Origin: Burhinus oedicnemus
Lineage: Eukaryota > Chordata > Aves > Charadriiformes > Burhinidae
Assembly (NCBI GenBank): GCA_008921705.1
Contig: VFFE01007079.1
Location: forward strand, 3,218-67,217
Reading direction: 5' to 3'
Length of the DNA: 64,000 bases
The translations under genes and the position numbers were made by a program. Below, piece after piece: positions 37,601 to 49,340 of this stretch (its first letter is position 1; every line of letters begins with the position of its first letter). The notes below the pieces were generated by a model. The model was not told the origin of the DNA and did no database searches. It saw nothing but the letters and a program-made list of their open reading frames with translations.

Positions 37601-40432
37601 CCAGCAAAAACCAGGACTACTCAGAGCTCCCTAAAAACTCTACGAGGATCATATCTTATTTTAAAAGCAACATATATAGTGGAGCTGGTCGGTACATGAG
37701 GCAAATTGTATCTGTGCCTTTATGAGATGTTCCAAGCTGTGCTCAGCAAATGCAAGTATCACAACACTGAGCTACCTCAGACACCAGCAGCAATGATAAG
37801 TTTAGACAATTTTCGACCAGTTTCTTTCATCAATACGGAGAAGGAGATCTGAATGCTGAATTATGAGTGAAAGTGTTCTGCAAAACATGCTGGGTTTTAA
37901 TTTTTTTTTTTTTTTAGCACTTGAATTTGCTTTAAAATGTTACTGCTCCTTAACAAAGAATCACATTTTTAAAATGTCTTCACTTTACATTCAAGGAGCT
38001 CTAATCACAGGAATAATGTCAGGAAGATGATATATGTAACTTAGAGTAAACCTTATGATATAGTTCTAAAAATTACTTCTACTAAAGTGTCTGTTCTGAA
38101 GGAACTATAACAGATTTCACTGTGCTGAAATTCTCTTTCTGTTGAAGCTGACAGAAGTTTGCAGCTGATTTTAATGGAGGTCAAAATATTACCTCAAGTA
38201 CATTTATAGGTAATTTTACAAAAATATCTTTTCCTTGGAAGTTAAAAAGATTTTATTTCATTTGTGAACTCCAGTAATCTACTATCTCAGTCTTGTTTGT
38301 ACATCTCTGTTCAGAAAAGTCTGAGAACAGGTGGAGCATCCACTGTGAAATGGGTAGAGCTGCTGCCCGCTGTCAGCCATCGTATGGCATGGCAGTTGTT
38401 CGAGGTGCCTCCTTCTGGAGGCTGTGTAAACTGGCAACCTCGAGCCTCTGAGCTGAAGTCCAGAATAGTTTGTAGTCACAACAAATGTATTTATTCTGTG
38501 GACATAGTGTTACATGTGAAATGACGTTTTGTGCACTTCCAAGTTCAGTCCAAAAATACTATTCCGACAATTGTCCTCCTTTCTGGAGTTCTCAGTAGAA
38601 TGTTGAAGGATGTTTTGAACAAGAAAACAAAGGGCAGATTTTCCTTCAGGTTTTAATTAACTCCTTCTAATGAAATGACCATTCTTGTCGGTAAGGAAAG
38701 TGGGGAATCATTTGCATTTCTTTCATGGTCAAGGTGTCAGGGAGCAGCAAAAGAGGGGCTGCAAAGGGAGGTGAGCCAGGAGCCAAAAGGCAGCAGCAAG
38801 GCAGGAAGGACGGTGTCCCCAGAGAAGAGGTGTGCAGCTGGCAGTCCAGAAAACACTAGAGAAGGCTAATGAGGCACATTGGAATTCAGGTCAAGAAGCC
38901 AAAGGGAAAGACAGGTAGTTGCCTACACCTACATTATACCTACAGTATAGCTGAGGCGAGGGCCAGGGACACAGGCAGCTCCTGAAACATTGGATGGAGG
39001 GTGGTGGCATGGGGCTTCTTATTGCTCTTTCTCACAATTTCACTCTGCTGATCCAATCTGAGGTTATACGACTGCCATACTGGAGCAGACTTTGAGCACC
39101 AGCTGCTGAGCTTTTGGGGCTGGGATGGACGAGGTTGCAGAGGATTTCACAGAAGGGAGGCTAAAGGTGCCTTAGGGCAGGCAGTCTGTTGGTGCGCTCC
39201 TGACTGGAGAAACATGTTAGAACCTTGCCTTATTGGCTGTAGCTCCATTAGTAATAAAATAGTCCTCATTTAAACTAGCTGAGCTGTTAGTGTGTATTCA
39301 TCTGTTGCCATGATTCTTATACCTTGCTACAATTCAGATGCTTATTCACAGCACCAGGATCCAATTAAAAATAGAAAGGCACCTGTTACAAATAACAGCA
39401 GCTATTCAGCTGAATTTGGGGGATAAGAAAAAAATTTTTGCACCCTAGTTTTTTGAATTTGAAAATCCCAACAGTTTTCTGATGAGGGAGTTACTAAAAA
39501 TGAATTGTGAAGGTTGAAGTACAGAATGAGAGTTTAAAAAAAAAAAAATCAAGGTGAAGCTAAGAAGTACCTATGCTATATATACAGTAAGAGTTAGTAC
39601 AATGAGATGGGTTAAATACAGTTTCACTGAGAAGTCCTCCAATCATTTAATGGTGTCATATCCCCAGTGTACACTGGTCTTTATTGGAAACTCAATTTTC
39701 TTGCAGTAGTCTTTAATAACATACCAAAAATGGAAGTACTCTTTAATCTTGACCAGAATTGAAAAAAAATATTTAACCTTTCTCTGATTAGCTTTTTGGG
39801 ATTTACTGCTGTGCCCATACTACTCTTTTAATGTTATTTTTTTTTAAATTCCATCTGTAGACTGAACTAAGTGGGGAAAAAGCTGTGTTTACAGCGTGTA
39901 CAGTCACTGGATAATAACTGTGTTCAGTCTCCATTTTCCTATAAGAGTATTAAATACAGTAACTCTAACTAAAATCTCAAGTGGACAAGATAGAAATGAT
40001 TCATAGGTGTCCTGCCAGAGTATTTCTGGTTTGGCATACAAATCAACGTCATGTCAGATTTGTAGGAGACATCTCTGAGTAGATAATTATTAGCAGCTTG
40101 CTTTTAATCAGTCTGAGTAGTTCCTTGACCACGTCAGGCTTCTGTAAGCACTGAAGGAAAACAATTTCTTGCAAGACGTGTAGCATCCACGCTTTTAAAG
40201 TTCCAGTCCAGCTGAAATGAAAAGCTTTTTTTTAACATGTAAAAGACTGCATGTAAAAGTAAGGCTGACTTTAATACCTCTTAAAATCACTGAGTTTAAC
40301 ACTGGGCATGGTGAGCTGTAGTACCTTGTTTTATCAGCAGAAGATAAAAGATTCATAAATTAAGTAGTCCTAAAGGGGAAGTAATACTTTTGCAGTTTTG
40401 TTTTGCGGTGTAAGTATTGCCATTTATTATTC
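34661..40432. other. Non-coding interval
   Basis: No named repeat is seen in about 5.8 kb. Two less AT-rich patches stand out: 38330-38470 with four CpGs, and a purine-rich stretch at 38730-38880 with a 64-codon frame (38675-38869). A T-run lies at about 37902. A short imperfect inverted repeat ('attgtcc...ggacaat') is near 37005-37030. No gene is supported. Confidence 0.45.
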
Positions 40433-40437
40433 AACTC

Positions 40438-41087
40438 TGTTGTTTTTTAACCCCAGCCAGCAGCTGGGACCATGCAGCTGCTCATGCAGTTCTCCCCTTC
40501 CCCCAGAAGGGCAGGGAGAAGAGGGAGAAAAGGAGGGCAAAGGGAAAGGAAAAAACTCGTCGTGGGTTGAGATAAAGATGGTTTAATAGAACAATAAAAT
40601 TTACTGCCCAGAGAGGTGGTGGAGTCTCCGACTCTGGAGACATTCAAAACCCACCTGGATGGCGTCCTGTGCAACCTGCTGTAGGTAACCCTGCTCTGGC
40701 AGGGGGGTTGGACTAGATGATCTCCAGAGGTCCCTTCCAACCCCTGTGATTCTGTGATAACAGAAAACACTAACAACAACAGTAATAATGACACAAGTCA
40801 CTCTCATCACCTGGTGAATTAGTACCTTCCCGAGCAGTGATCGTGGATTTCCCCCCACTGCCAACCCCTATTTATATACTGAGCATGACATCTATGGTCC
40901 AGAATATTCCATAAGCCGTTCCATTGGTCTGTCTATACTTCCTGTCAGGTTCTATGGGAAGCTGAAAAGAGTCCTTGAAAAGTAAAAACATCACCTAGCA
41001 ACCATTAAAACAATATGTACTGTTGGCATGCCTTTCACAGCAATCACTAGAAAGAAAATTAACTCTTTCCCAGCTGAAACCAGGACA
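40438..41087 (-). mobile_element. Solo ERVL-type LTR, minus strand, with a nested CR1
   Basis: Read on the minus strand it runs from TGTCCTGGTTTCAGCTGG (5' end, 41087) to the 3' end at 40438 (AACAACA). A perfect 5-bp target duplication 'aactc' flanks it at 40433-40437 and 41088-41092, fixing both ends and matching the duplication length usual for ERVL. A TATA box (minus 'tatataaata', 40869-40878) lies just downstream of a 'gatgtcatgctcag' motif. 'tttatctcaacccacgac' near the 3' part matches the LTR at 44293, so the two are related families. The CR1 at 40603-40758 interrupts it; without that insert the LTR is about 494 bp. No internal viral sequence remains. Confidence 0.92.
40603..40758 (+). 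mobile_element. CR1: CR1 LINE 3' fragment nested in the LTR
   Basis: A short, well-preserved CR1 3' end with 'ctgcccagagaggtggtgga', 'ttggactagatgatctcc' and 'ttccaacccctgtgattctg'. LTR sequence resumes on both sides (a 'ggtttaatagaac' block before, 'acactaacaac' after), so the CR1 inserted after the LTR. It sits next to an A/T-rich patch of the LTR. Confidence 0.95.
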
Positions 41088-41092
41088 AACTC

Positions 41093-42857
41093 TTTTAATT
41101 TTAGAGTAAAAACTGACAAATATGTCAAAGAAGAGCATTTTTCTTTATCTATGTAAATGACACACAGGTTTTTAAAAATTATGACAGGAAGGGAAAAAAA
41201 TCCTTGACAGAAAACCAAAACAATGGCTTACCATTACTTGTATGGTAGAAGCTCTAAGAAGTAAAGGAGTCTTCTCTAAACAGGCTGAAGATTGATCTGT
41301 TTTCTACAAAATTAATCATTGAGCCCCAGCAGTGGTAGTGAATACTACTTGCATCTGCTGACAGTCTTGACTGTACATTGTATGAATTTCCTCTGATATC
41401 TTGGGTCCTGTAGGACAACCATTCCAAAACTGGAATAATGAAGTACAAAAGTTTTTAGATATATTCAGTTTTGTTGCAGCCATAGGATGTCATTGATGAT
41501 TTTTCCTGATCTATAATTTTCATCTGATACATAATCAGATGATCAGAAAATAACATTCTGGGAACTTTGACTATTATTGAGAAATGTTGTTTGTTTTTTT
41601 CCGCTTTATTCCTTCCAAGAAAAAGATGAGATTTTTCAAACCTCCAACCCTTACTTAATTTGATAGATCTTCTCTTGAATTAGATGTGACCTTTCCAGAG
41701 GTTAGAAGTATAGAAACATGCTTTCCTTGAACTCCATGATGCTTATTCGTGAATTCAAATTTTTCTCATCTCTGTGTGGCAACGTGACTGCATATCTGCT
41801 GTCTTCCTCAGTCATTTACCTGTTACATCCACAAAGCGGGTATAGACTGTCAGCTACACAAATTGTACACTTGCCTAGGAATAAGGTAGCAGTACTTTAT
41901 CCACATGTACTCAATCATTTTTGACCGACTGCCACAGTGATGTCTTACACACCTGTTGGGGGAGAGGGGTGGCAAAACATATTAAGCCTATTCCCTGCAG
42001 CACTCTAGGGAACTATGACTATGTTTGATCACACAATTGCAAGTACGCATGAACAGCACTTGCACGAAGTCTGTGTTTAAAAACAAGGCCAGCAAGATGG
42101 CACATCTCCAGTCTGGTGTCCTTGTGGACTCTAGCCTGGCCTCAGAAGCAGGACAGCAAAGCTTGTGAACTTGCTTGAGTTGAGTGTTGCGTAAGGAAGG
42201 CTCACCCACTTTTTTGAGACCACTAACCTACCTGGGGTAATACCAGGCTCCTTGATGCAACAGAGATGTACCCAAGAAGTTCCACTGCAACCAGTTAGAC
42301 TATTTCCTTTTTTAAAATATCCAAAGAAATATGCAAGCCCAAATTAGACTGTAAACTCTCTGGACAGAGACACTTTTCTCTCACTTCGTGATGGTACAGG
42401 GCGCAGTGTGATATGATCTTGGTTCAGCTTCTGTCTGCAGCTGTCACATAGATAATGAAGTTCTGTGCTGGAGCTATTCACGTTACTCCTAAATGTTCAG
42501 TATAGGCTAACTCAACTGAAATAAGTCTCCAACTGACATTTTCTTCCCATCATTCTACTTTAAAAAGAGAACAGGAAGCTAGAAAGGGCATAAACTTTAT
42601 TACTAATGTTTCAAGCTGTCTCTAACGGTGCCTAATAAAATCTCCTCAATGTAAGTAATGTTCAGTGTTTCCAAACCCAAATGTACAGTGGAAAGCAAAG
42701 AGAGTAACATATACATTTCTTTCTCTATTTCCCCTGAAATAAAATCTTGTTAACTCTCAGGAGAAGCTGTAAAAGGAAGTGAGTGTATTATTTCATTAAC
42801 CTCTGGTTATAGCTAACTTTGCCTTAACGGGAATATGTGAACTTTTCCTTAATTTAG
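41093..42857. other. Non-coding interval
   Basis: No repeat family is recognised. It leads up to the candidate terminal exon at 42858, with a pyrimidine tract immediately before that exon. Confidence 0.45.
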
Positions 42858-42955
42858 GTGTCGTTCTCCTGGCATATGGAATATTGTTCACAGGATTCTT
42901 ACTGCGTCGGTGGATATTACTTCGGTTAATGGTATTTGCAAAAGCAAAATCTTAG
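42858..42955 (+). CDS. Candidate 3' terminal exon encoding a membrane-helix C-terminus (partial, unknown product)
   Basis: The acceptor 'acttttccttaatttag' (AG 42856-42857) precedes a split codon and 31 open codons to TAG at 42953-42955. The predicted tail reads VVLLAYGILFTGFLLRRW, followed by ILLRLMVFAKAKS. This is an about 15-residue hydrophobic helix, a basic pair, a second hydrophobic stretch and a lysine-containing end, as in a tail-anchored or multi-pass membrane protein. Four CpGs lie in 98 bp. Downstream sequence keeps extra CpGs, and an ATTAAA near 43122 could end the transcript. Against it: codon third positions are not GC-biased (11 of 31), and a second frame (beginning CRSPGIWNIVH) is also open to a possible donor at about 42930. 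Gene not recognised. Confidence 0.35.
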
Positions 42956-43145
42956 TGCCAAGAAAAAGGGTGCTGTAACATCTTTAATATGCAGATGTAT
43001 GTTCGTCTTAATGTTGTCCTTGTTGCTAACAGCCACTAGCTGACATCGGCTTCTGTTAGCGAGCCTTGTTGAGGTGTCCAATAGCTATTTGAATAGAAAA
43101 GCCTGTGCTTAGATGAAGAATTAAAACTATGAAGACATTTTAGTT
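42956..43145 (+). other. Possible 3' UTR of the candidate exon
   Basis: It contains three further CpGs (ttcgtc, atcggc, agcgag) and ends near an ATTAAA variant poly(A) signal at about 43122. It depends entirely on the upstream exon being real. Confidence 0.25.
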
Positions 43146-44292
43146 ACTTGATCTAGAAATCCTTGAGAAAATGTTTATTCAAAATACAAAATCTTCCTGA
43201 AAATATGTGGAGTAGCTTGGTCCAGTCTAGCAATATGATACAGAATATAGAGCTGCATTTCTAGAAACTCATGTTGAGACACAAGTGTGGTGTAGTATTT
43301 TCCAAACTCATTGTGGGAATGTTTCAGCTGAACATGATTACTGAATTTAATGACTGGATTGCCCAATTAGTTTGCTTCCCTGGCATGTCAGCAGTGCATA
43401 CAGCTGTACTTCTTTTGCTCCAGTCAAATAGATATTAGTTAACTGCTAAGGGCAGCCAGAGCAAGACCATCATTTCGCAGATATTCTTGCTGGCAGCTAC
43501 ATCAATATAACTTCAGTGCCCATTGGCTCTGATTCATTTTCCACACTGCTTCCTCAGTTGTTTATTGCCTCAAATGTCTGGATTAAAGTACAGTACAGCA
43601 CGATAAGCCAGAAAAAAGCTTTCTATTCTTCTTTTAAGGAATGTCATTTTACTCTTGGACCAATGCAGTTGAGGAGGAGGCAGGATACAGAAAGGAGGAG
43701 AAGAGAGAAAGTAAGGATAAGATAGAAGGCTTCTGTCTGGTAACGGACAACAGTACTCACTTCCTTTAATATTTTCTTCTATAGAAGTTTAGGCTAGAAA
43801 TGCTTGCTATGGTCTAATGAGACAAATCTATCCTCTCATATACTGATCCACATGCAATGTTGGGTTAACGTTGGGCTTGCAATTGTTGTAGGTTCAGACA
43901 GCCCCATTCTTTTTCTCCTCTGAGGCACCAGAAGGATGTTCTGTTTGTTGGTTACCACTGAATAGCTTTGCAAAGACTTGCAGCTGCTGAAGTTTTGCCT
44001 CTATCTCCAGATGTACTGCAATAATAGTGGGTGAAGGTTGTAAAGTTCAGTAAGCATTCTCTAAGTACAAGCATTACCTTCATGTGTCTACTCTTCTAGA
44101 CTGCCTATTGTCTTGATGAGGACTTTAATTTTTGTCTTGCACTGGAATTAATAGTGTTTTTCATGAAGGCTGCACAAATTTTAAGTCTTGCTAGCCTGGA
44201 TGAATCCTGTCTCAGCCTTTCTCAAGTAATGTGTAATCCCCATAGTCACTCCCCTTACGCTATTGAATAGTATACGTTGTCATAATATTACC
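43146..44292. other. Non-coding interval
   Basis: No repeat or gene is recognised. A purine-rich patch lies at 43670-43725. Confidence 0.45.
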
Positions 44293-44881
44293 TGTGCTGG
44301 TTTTGGCTGGGATACAGTTAATTTTCTTCATAGTAGCCAGTATGGGCCTGTGTTTTGGATTTGTGCTGAAAATTGTGTTGATAATACAGGGATATTTTTG
44401 TCATTGTCGAGCAGTGCTTACACAGCATCAAGGCCTTTTCTGCTCCTTTCACCACCCCATCAGTGAGTAGGCTGGGGGTGCACAAAAAGCTGGGAGAGGA
44501 AACAGCTGGGACAGCTGATCCCAGCTGACCAAAGGGATATTCCAGACCATGTGACAACATGCTCAGCAACAAAAAAAGCTGGGGGAAGAAGAAGGAATGG
44601 GGGACGTTTCAAGTTATGGAGTTTTTCTTCCCAAGTCACTGTTACGTGTGATTTGGCCCTGCTTTCCTGGAGGTGGCTGAACACCTGCCTGCCGATGGGA
44701 AGTAGTCAATGAATTCCTTGTTTCGCTCTGCTTGCGTGCGTGGCTTTTGCTTTACCTATTAACATGTCTTTATCTCAACCCACGAGTTTTCTCACTTTTA
44801 TCCTTCTGATCTCTCCCCCTACCCTGCTGTGAGGAGTGAGTGAGCGGCAGTGTGGGGCTGAGCTGCCTACCAGGGTTAACC
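44293..44881 (+). mobile_element. Solo ERVL-type LTR, plus strand
   Basis: A well-known avian LTR from TGTGCTGGTTTTGGCTGGGA (44293) through 'gtaggctgggggtgcacaa', 'gggatattccagaccatgtg', 'cctgcctgccgatgggaagt' and 'tttatctcaacccacgag' to 'ccagggttaac' at 44880. The element I recall continues a few bases to a CA end, which is not recognisable here, and no target duplication of 'ttacc' (44288-44292) is found after it, so the 3' terminus is eroded or truncated. The usual TATA region has become 'ctcagcaacaaaaaaagctg', so the promoter is probably dead. Antisense frames of 74-84 codons are incidental. Confidence 0.92.
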
Positions 44882-46419
44882 TCTTAGGCGGTGAGGGTTT
44901 CCTCTGTATATCTTTGAGGTCTCTTTCAGTATCAGCATTCTAAGTAGCCTTTGATAATCCTGCCGTGACATCAGAGAAAAAGATCCTGTCAACACTTCAA
45001 CTTAAAATTTTACTTTTTACACTTGTAAAGGAATACTGATAATAATTAACCTCTCTTCTACACTGAATTATGTGAAAGATGTCTTTCTGGACTCCATGCT
45101 GTCATCTGCAAACTGATGAATCTGAAATTTATAGCAGCACTGCCAGAAAGAGGCTGGCTGTTCCTTTATGCTAAGCTGCATGTTTTCTGTGTGCAGATCC
45201 CAAATTCCTGCAGTTTCTACAATATTTGTTCTTAAAGAACAACTACTGACACTGAGACCAAGTCTGGGTGGGCTACATCTCCTAAAGAGCAGCATGAGTG
45301 AGAGACAGGGTTTGCTATCCTGTGCTAGAACACAGCCTTTTTAAGAAAATTGATTATTTGAAGGAAGAGCAGACAAGATGACAAATGGACCAAGTATTAA
45401 TTAGCCATGATTGACTCCAGAGGGAGGACAGATAGCTTGAAAATAATTTGTAGGCTTAGTCTAGGAAACTGTTTTCCTTCACAAGTGCTCCAAAGGAGAG
45501 CTGTGGCCTTGGAGAAGGAGGAGGTGGGCAAGCTGCTCACCTGGGTGTGACACCAGCTGAAGCTGAACTGAAACTAACGCATTTGACTCTATTCATTATG
45601 CCAGGTTAATGAATGCTAAGCCAAATTTAACCAATATTTTCATGACTAGTAGTGAATTCTTAGAATTTACAGGAATCTGGTTTCTTATTCTTACTAACAC
45701 TAACTGTCCCAGTTCAAAGTACACATTAATATAAGTGAAGTTTGCAGTCCATAAAAGGATTTACCTGTAGACTGAGTGAAGACAGCTATATATTTTCACA
45801 CTATTTTTATTTGGAGAAATAATGAGCTTGTAGCAAGTTCCTGATGTCTGGATTTTTGCCACCCTGGCATGTGATTAGAAGCAAAGGATGTTATGCATGT
45901 TTCATAACTGGGGGTCATAAGAGAGCCTAAATACCAAATGTAATGATATATTTTACAGTGAAGTTCTGCTACTAATATATTTATCTTCATCTTGCTCCTG
46001 CAAGTATTTAATTTAAAAAAATAAAAATCATAAACTTAAAAAGCCACAGTGTTACAGTTGTTAAATAAGATTAGGACAATTTTGATCACACGGTGATCAG
46101 CAGTGTCTTCACTAGGTAGTACAAAGTGCTCGCTGTCAGATGTGGTGACCTGCTTCAATGCAATGCCATTAGAAACAAGAAAGATACAACCTTTAGTGCG
46201 CTCACTTGTTCAGTACAGTGGAATATTATGTATATTCAATATTTATTCCAATTTATTTCTTGTTTAAATCCTTTTTTCTATTCTAGTTCCTCTTTAAAAT
46301 ACCATATGGATGTTTGTTTTGGTTCCTCCCACCCTTGTACAGAGCCCAGATCACTGTGCTTAGATCTTTGGGCTATTGTGGTGAGTTTGGGAATAAGACA
46401 GTAATTTCAATGGATTGTG
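44882..46419. other. Non-coding interval
   Basis: No named repeat is seen. The frame at 46126-46404 (92 codons) may overlap the leader of the putative ERV relic at 46420 but shows no recognisable protein. Confidence 0.4.
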
Positions 46420-46520
46420 GCCCCCAGACTGGGGGCGCCAAGTTGTGCTGACACTTTAAGGAAGAATTTTGTAACAAGACTAGGAGTACCTTAAAAAGGA
46501 GTTATTTGGTAAACAAGGAA
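46420..46520 (-). mobile_element. Possible ERV relic: primer-binding-site-like sequence next to an LTR end, minus strand
   Basis: On the minus strand 'tggcgccccc' (complement of 46431-46440) resembles the start of a retroviral primer-binding site of the lysine-tRNA type. It sits 3 nt after a CA (complement of 46444-46445) preceded by a U5-like stretch. A poly(A)-signal-like 'aaataac' lies about 60 nt further in. The expected U3 and the opposite LTR were not found. The PBS overlaps a perfect 7-bp hairpin (46420-46436, loop 'gac'). I infer an old class II ERV 5' end; the alternative is a chance CpG-containing hairpin. Confidence 0.3.
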
Positions 46521-48993
46521 AATGAGATTTTCCTAGTAATCTTGTTTCTTATGTAAAACTAAAAATAGACCTGTTGACGCTCCAAATCTCATTTGTGAAA
46601 GTGCCCTGTTCTCTAGTATTTAGGAATTGTGCAAATAAGTTATGAAATAATATTTCTTTCCTCTTTTGCAACTTGGGTTACCTGAGTAGCATGACTCTTC
46701 CCTTAGGAACTTGGACTTGAAGGGCAAAGCTGGTATACAATGGGTATCCCTGACTGGAAAGAGGAACACACCAATTTGTGGAAGATACAAAAAAACTTGA
46801 ACCACAATAATGTCCAGTGACAGCTGTTCCAAAGCACCCCCAGTGTTTTGAAAAATCTCTTTTATAGAAAGAAACTGTTTGAAAACCCAGTATTTTATCA
46901 ACAATTTTGATGGGGAAAAAAATGAACAACTTTGTGAATACGTTTAGTGACAGAGATCAAGGAAAAATGAAAAAAAAAAAACAACCTTTTTCTAGTTCAA
47001 GAAGTGGCAGAACTACACAAGGTCTACCTGATTGGTTTCCATAACAGCTTCTGAAATGTACTGTCACAGAGGAAAACTGCTGTTGATTGTATTCCTTTAT
47101 TGTTGAACATAACTATGCAGGGGCCCAAAAAGTAATTCTCGAGGTAATTAAAATTTGTAATGTCTCTGATGGATGAAGGAAAGGGGGAAAAGTATAACAG
47201 CTTGCAGTTAAGGAAATCATAATCTTGGGAAGAAACTGAGATTGTCTATGACCTATAATTGTTTTGAACATAATGGGGGAAAGGGTCATATTCTTCTGAA
47301 GAGATAGAAGCTTACCTGGTGGCTGATAGACAGCTGAAACTCTCTGTTCTGGAATCTAAATTAGGTAGAAATGTTCTGCTCTCAAGGTCTCCTGCCTTAG
47401 TTATTCCCTTGACTACTGAAAGTACTATATATTCATCTACTGTACTTTAGTGACCCAATATGTTGCCCAGCTTCTCCTAGTTATTTTTTGAAGGACAAAA
47501 TCCCTTTTACCCCTGTGTTGCTAGTTCAGGAAGTTTCTCTTTTGTCTCAAATTAATAAGACTCCCAGAAAATCTCTATATTAACTAGCATAAAGCAAGCC
47601 GTCAAAGTCTGTGAGCAATCATTGAGCATTTGTCAGAGTTTTAGTGGAAACTTAATTTAGCAGAAATTTAATTGTTTTACTTTAATTCAGTATGTTTTAA
47701 TTTTATGTATGTATTTAATTATATTTTTTTTATATATAATGTCTCTGTGATATTATTTTAGTGTGAAAGTTAGCCTCTCTGAAGAAATTAACTTTTAGTC
47801 ACTTGTACCTCTTCGTCCTTAAGTAGTACTCAGGTTCCCTAGTCCAGATTTCAAGGGGAGCCCTGCTTATGCAGTTTCGCGTTTTGCCTGATTGTGTCCT
47901 GTAAGTAGGGTATCCTTCTTGTTAATGCATGAGAAACTGAAGGATCAAGATCTCCTTTAAGATTTTAAATGCTTTTTTCTTTGCTCCCCTCAAGGCTAAT
48001 TTCTAATAGTCCCACCCACAAGTATTGATTGATCCCATAGTTACTTCCATTGCAGCAGGCAAAGCTCTTTTCATTTACTAGAATTAGCAAGGTGAGCTAA
48101 TTTATAAAACCTGAATCAGGCAACTTAGAGGACATGACTTTGAAATAAAGAAGCCTGATTATGTTTTGGGATTTTATAGTTAATCTGAACTTTATAATTA
48201 GCATATGGACCTACAGTAATCTGAATTTAATCTCTTCAAATTCAATGTCAATCTCTTTTTCAACAAAATGCCATTTGAGGGCTCCCTCTTACTTTATTTT
48301 AATTTAAACCTTCTTAAGAAGCTGATTTATCAAAGTCCAGAATAATTCCCTTTTAAATTAAAAATAATACCTTATTCTCTTAGCCAGAAATTGATGATTT
48401 TGTGCTCTCCTTTCAGTTCTCTGAGAAATGGAAAAGTGCAAAGTTCTTCTCTTTTTATGTTAGCTTCCCAGATGGTATAATTTTTCTAAGAAGAAAATAC
48501 TTGCAAACAACCTGTTGTTCCATAGAGGACATATACATGCTGGGCTTCATTTAAAAAAGAGCTGCTACAAATGTCAAAACAAAACAATTAGGGAAAGATT
48601 AACTGCATTTTTCAGGTAGCTAATCTTTGTTTAAAAAAAAAAAGAAAAGACTGCAAGATTTTTCTTCTCTTAGTTTAAGTATTGTTGGGAGCTGTTTGAG
48701 TTTTAAGGTGGGGTGTTTTGGGGTTTTTTTCATATTAAATTCTGCCATCTCACTTTCCAGAGACTGGAAGATAAATATTATAAGGGGCAGAAGATTGTAG
48801 AAGGAAAAAAGGACAGTCCTATAATTAAGATAATACAGTTATATAGAGATATTTTTTCCCCTTCCTCTGCAGGTTTCCTTAAAATGCTAGGGTGGCCTTA
48901 TTGTGAGCAGTCCTCATTATATGGGCCTGCAAGCTCTCCAGAAGTCCCATTTTCAGAACATTCAGGCTCTGTGGAGGTCCTCAGAGTATCACC
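46521..48993. other. Non-coding interval
   Basis: AT-rich sequence. Strong pyrimidine-tract acceptors occur before 48764 and near 48873 with an open frame behind them (48713-49120), but the frame ends inside the adjacent LTR and has no CpGs. A weak exon-like island with two CpGs sits at 47848-47900 (acceptor 'ttccctagtccag', donor 'gtaagt'). Confidence 0.4.
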
Positions 48994-49335
48994 TGCAGGC
49001 AAAGATGAGCTTAGACGCAGCCAGACACACATCATCTTTGGTCCAGATGCAAACAGTCATATTAACACTGAGTTGTGCCTGCTACAGTACCTTGCTTGCA
49101 CAAAATGCCTATTAGCATAGGCACGTTGCTTCTGCACCAAGTTTGCTCACGTACACCAAAACCTTTGTTCACCAGGTGACCCTAGCTCTATCAGCATTTG
49201 CCCAAAAGTTAGTATAAAAACCTACATTTTCTGGCAGTGATAGCTTAAGCAGCTCAAGCTACTGATTATTTCAAAGCCAATAAACGCTTAACACTCCTTG
49301 CCTCAGTCTTGCGTCCTTAAAATGTGTGAGTAACA
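48994..49335 (+). mobile_element. Short solo LTR (342 bp) with TATA box and poly(A) signal
   Basis: The block begins TGCAGGCAAAGATG (48994), ends GAGTAACA (49335) and is flanked by a perfect 5-bp direct repeat 'tcacc' (48989-48993 and 49336-49340). Inside, a TATA box 'tataaaaa' (49213-49220) is followed 58 bp later by AATAAA (49279-49284), the tight R-region spacing of an alpharetrovirus/class II-like LTR, and then a CT-rich U5 ('cttgcctcagtcttgcgtcc'). I do not recognise the family by name. The assignment rests on TG..CA ends, target duplication and signal order. No coding remnants adjoin it. Confidence 0.75.
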
Positions 49336-49340
49336 TCACC

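Noticed and set aside
40447..40864. Minus-strand frames of 87 and 115 codons
   Set aside because: They cross the junctions of the LTR and the nested CR1, so they are mosaics of transposon sequence.
48713..49120. 135-codon plus-strand frame with strong acceptors upstream (before 48764 and near 48873)
   Set aside because: It has almost no CpGs and continues into the LTR at 48994, which a host exon would not be expected to do. It could be an exon cut by the LTR, but nothing supports that.
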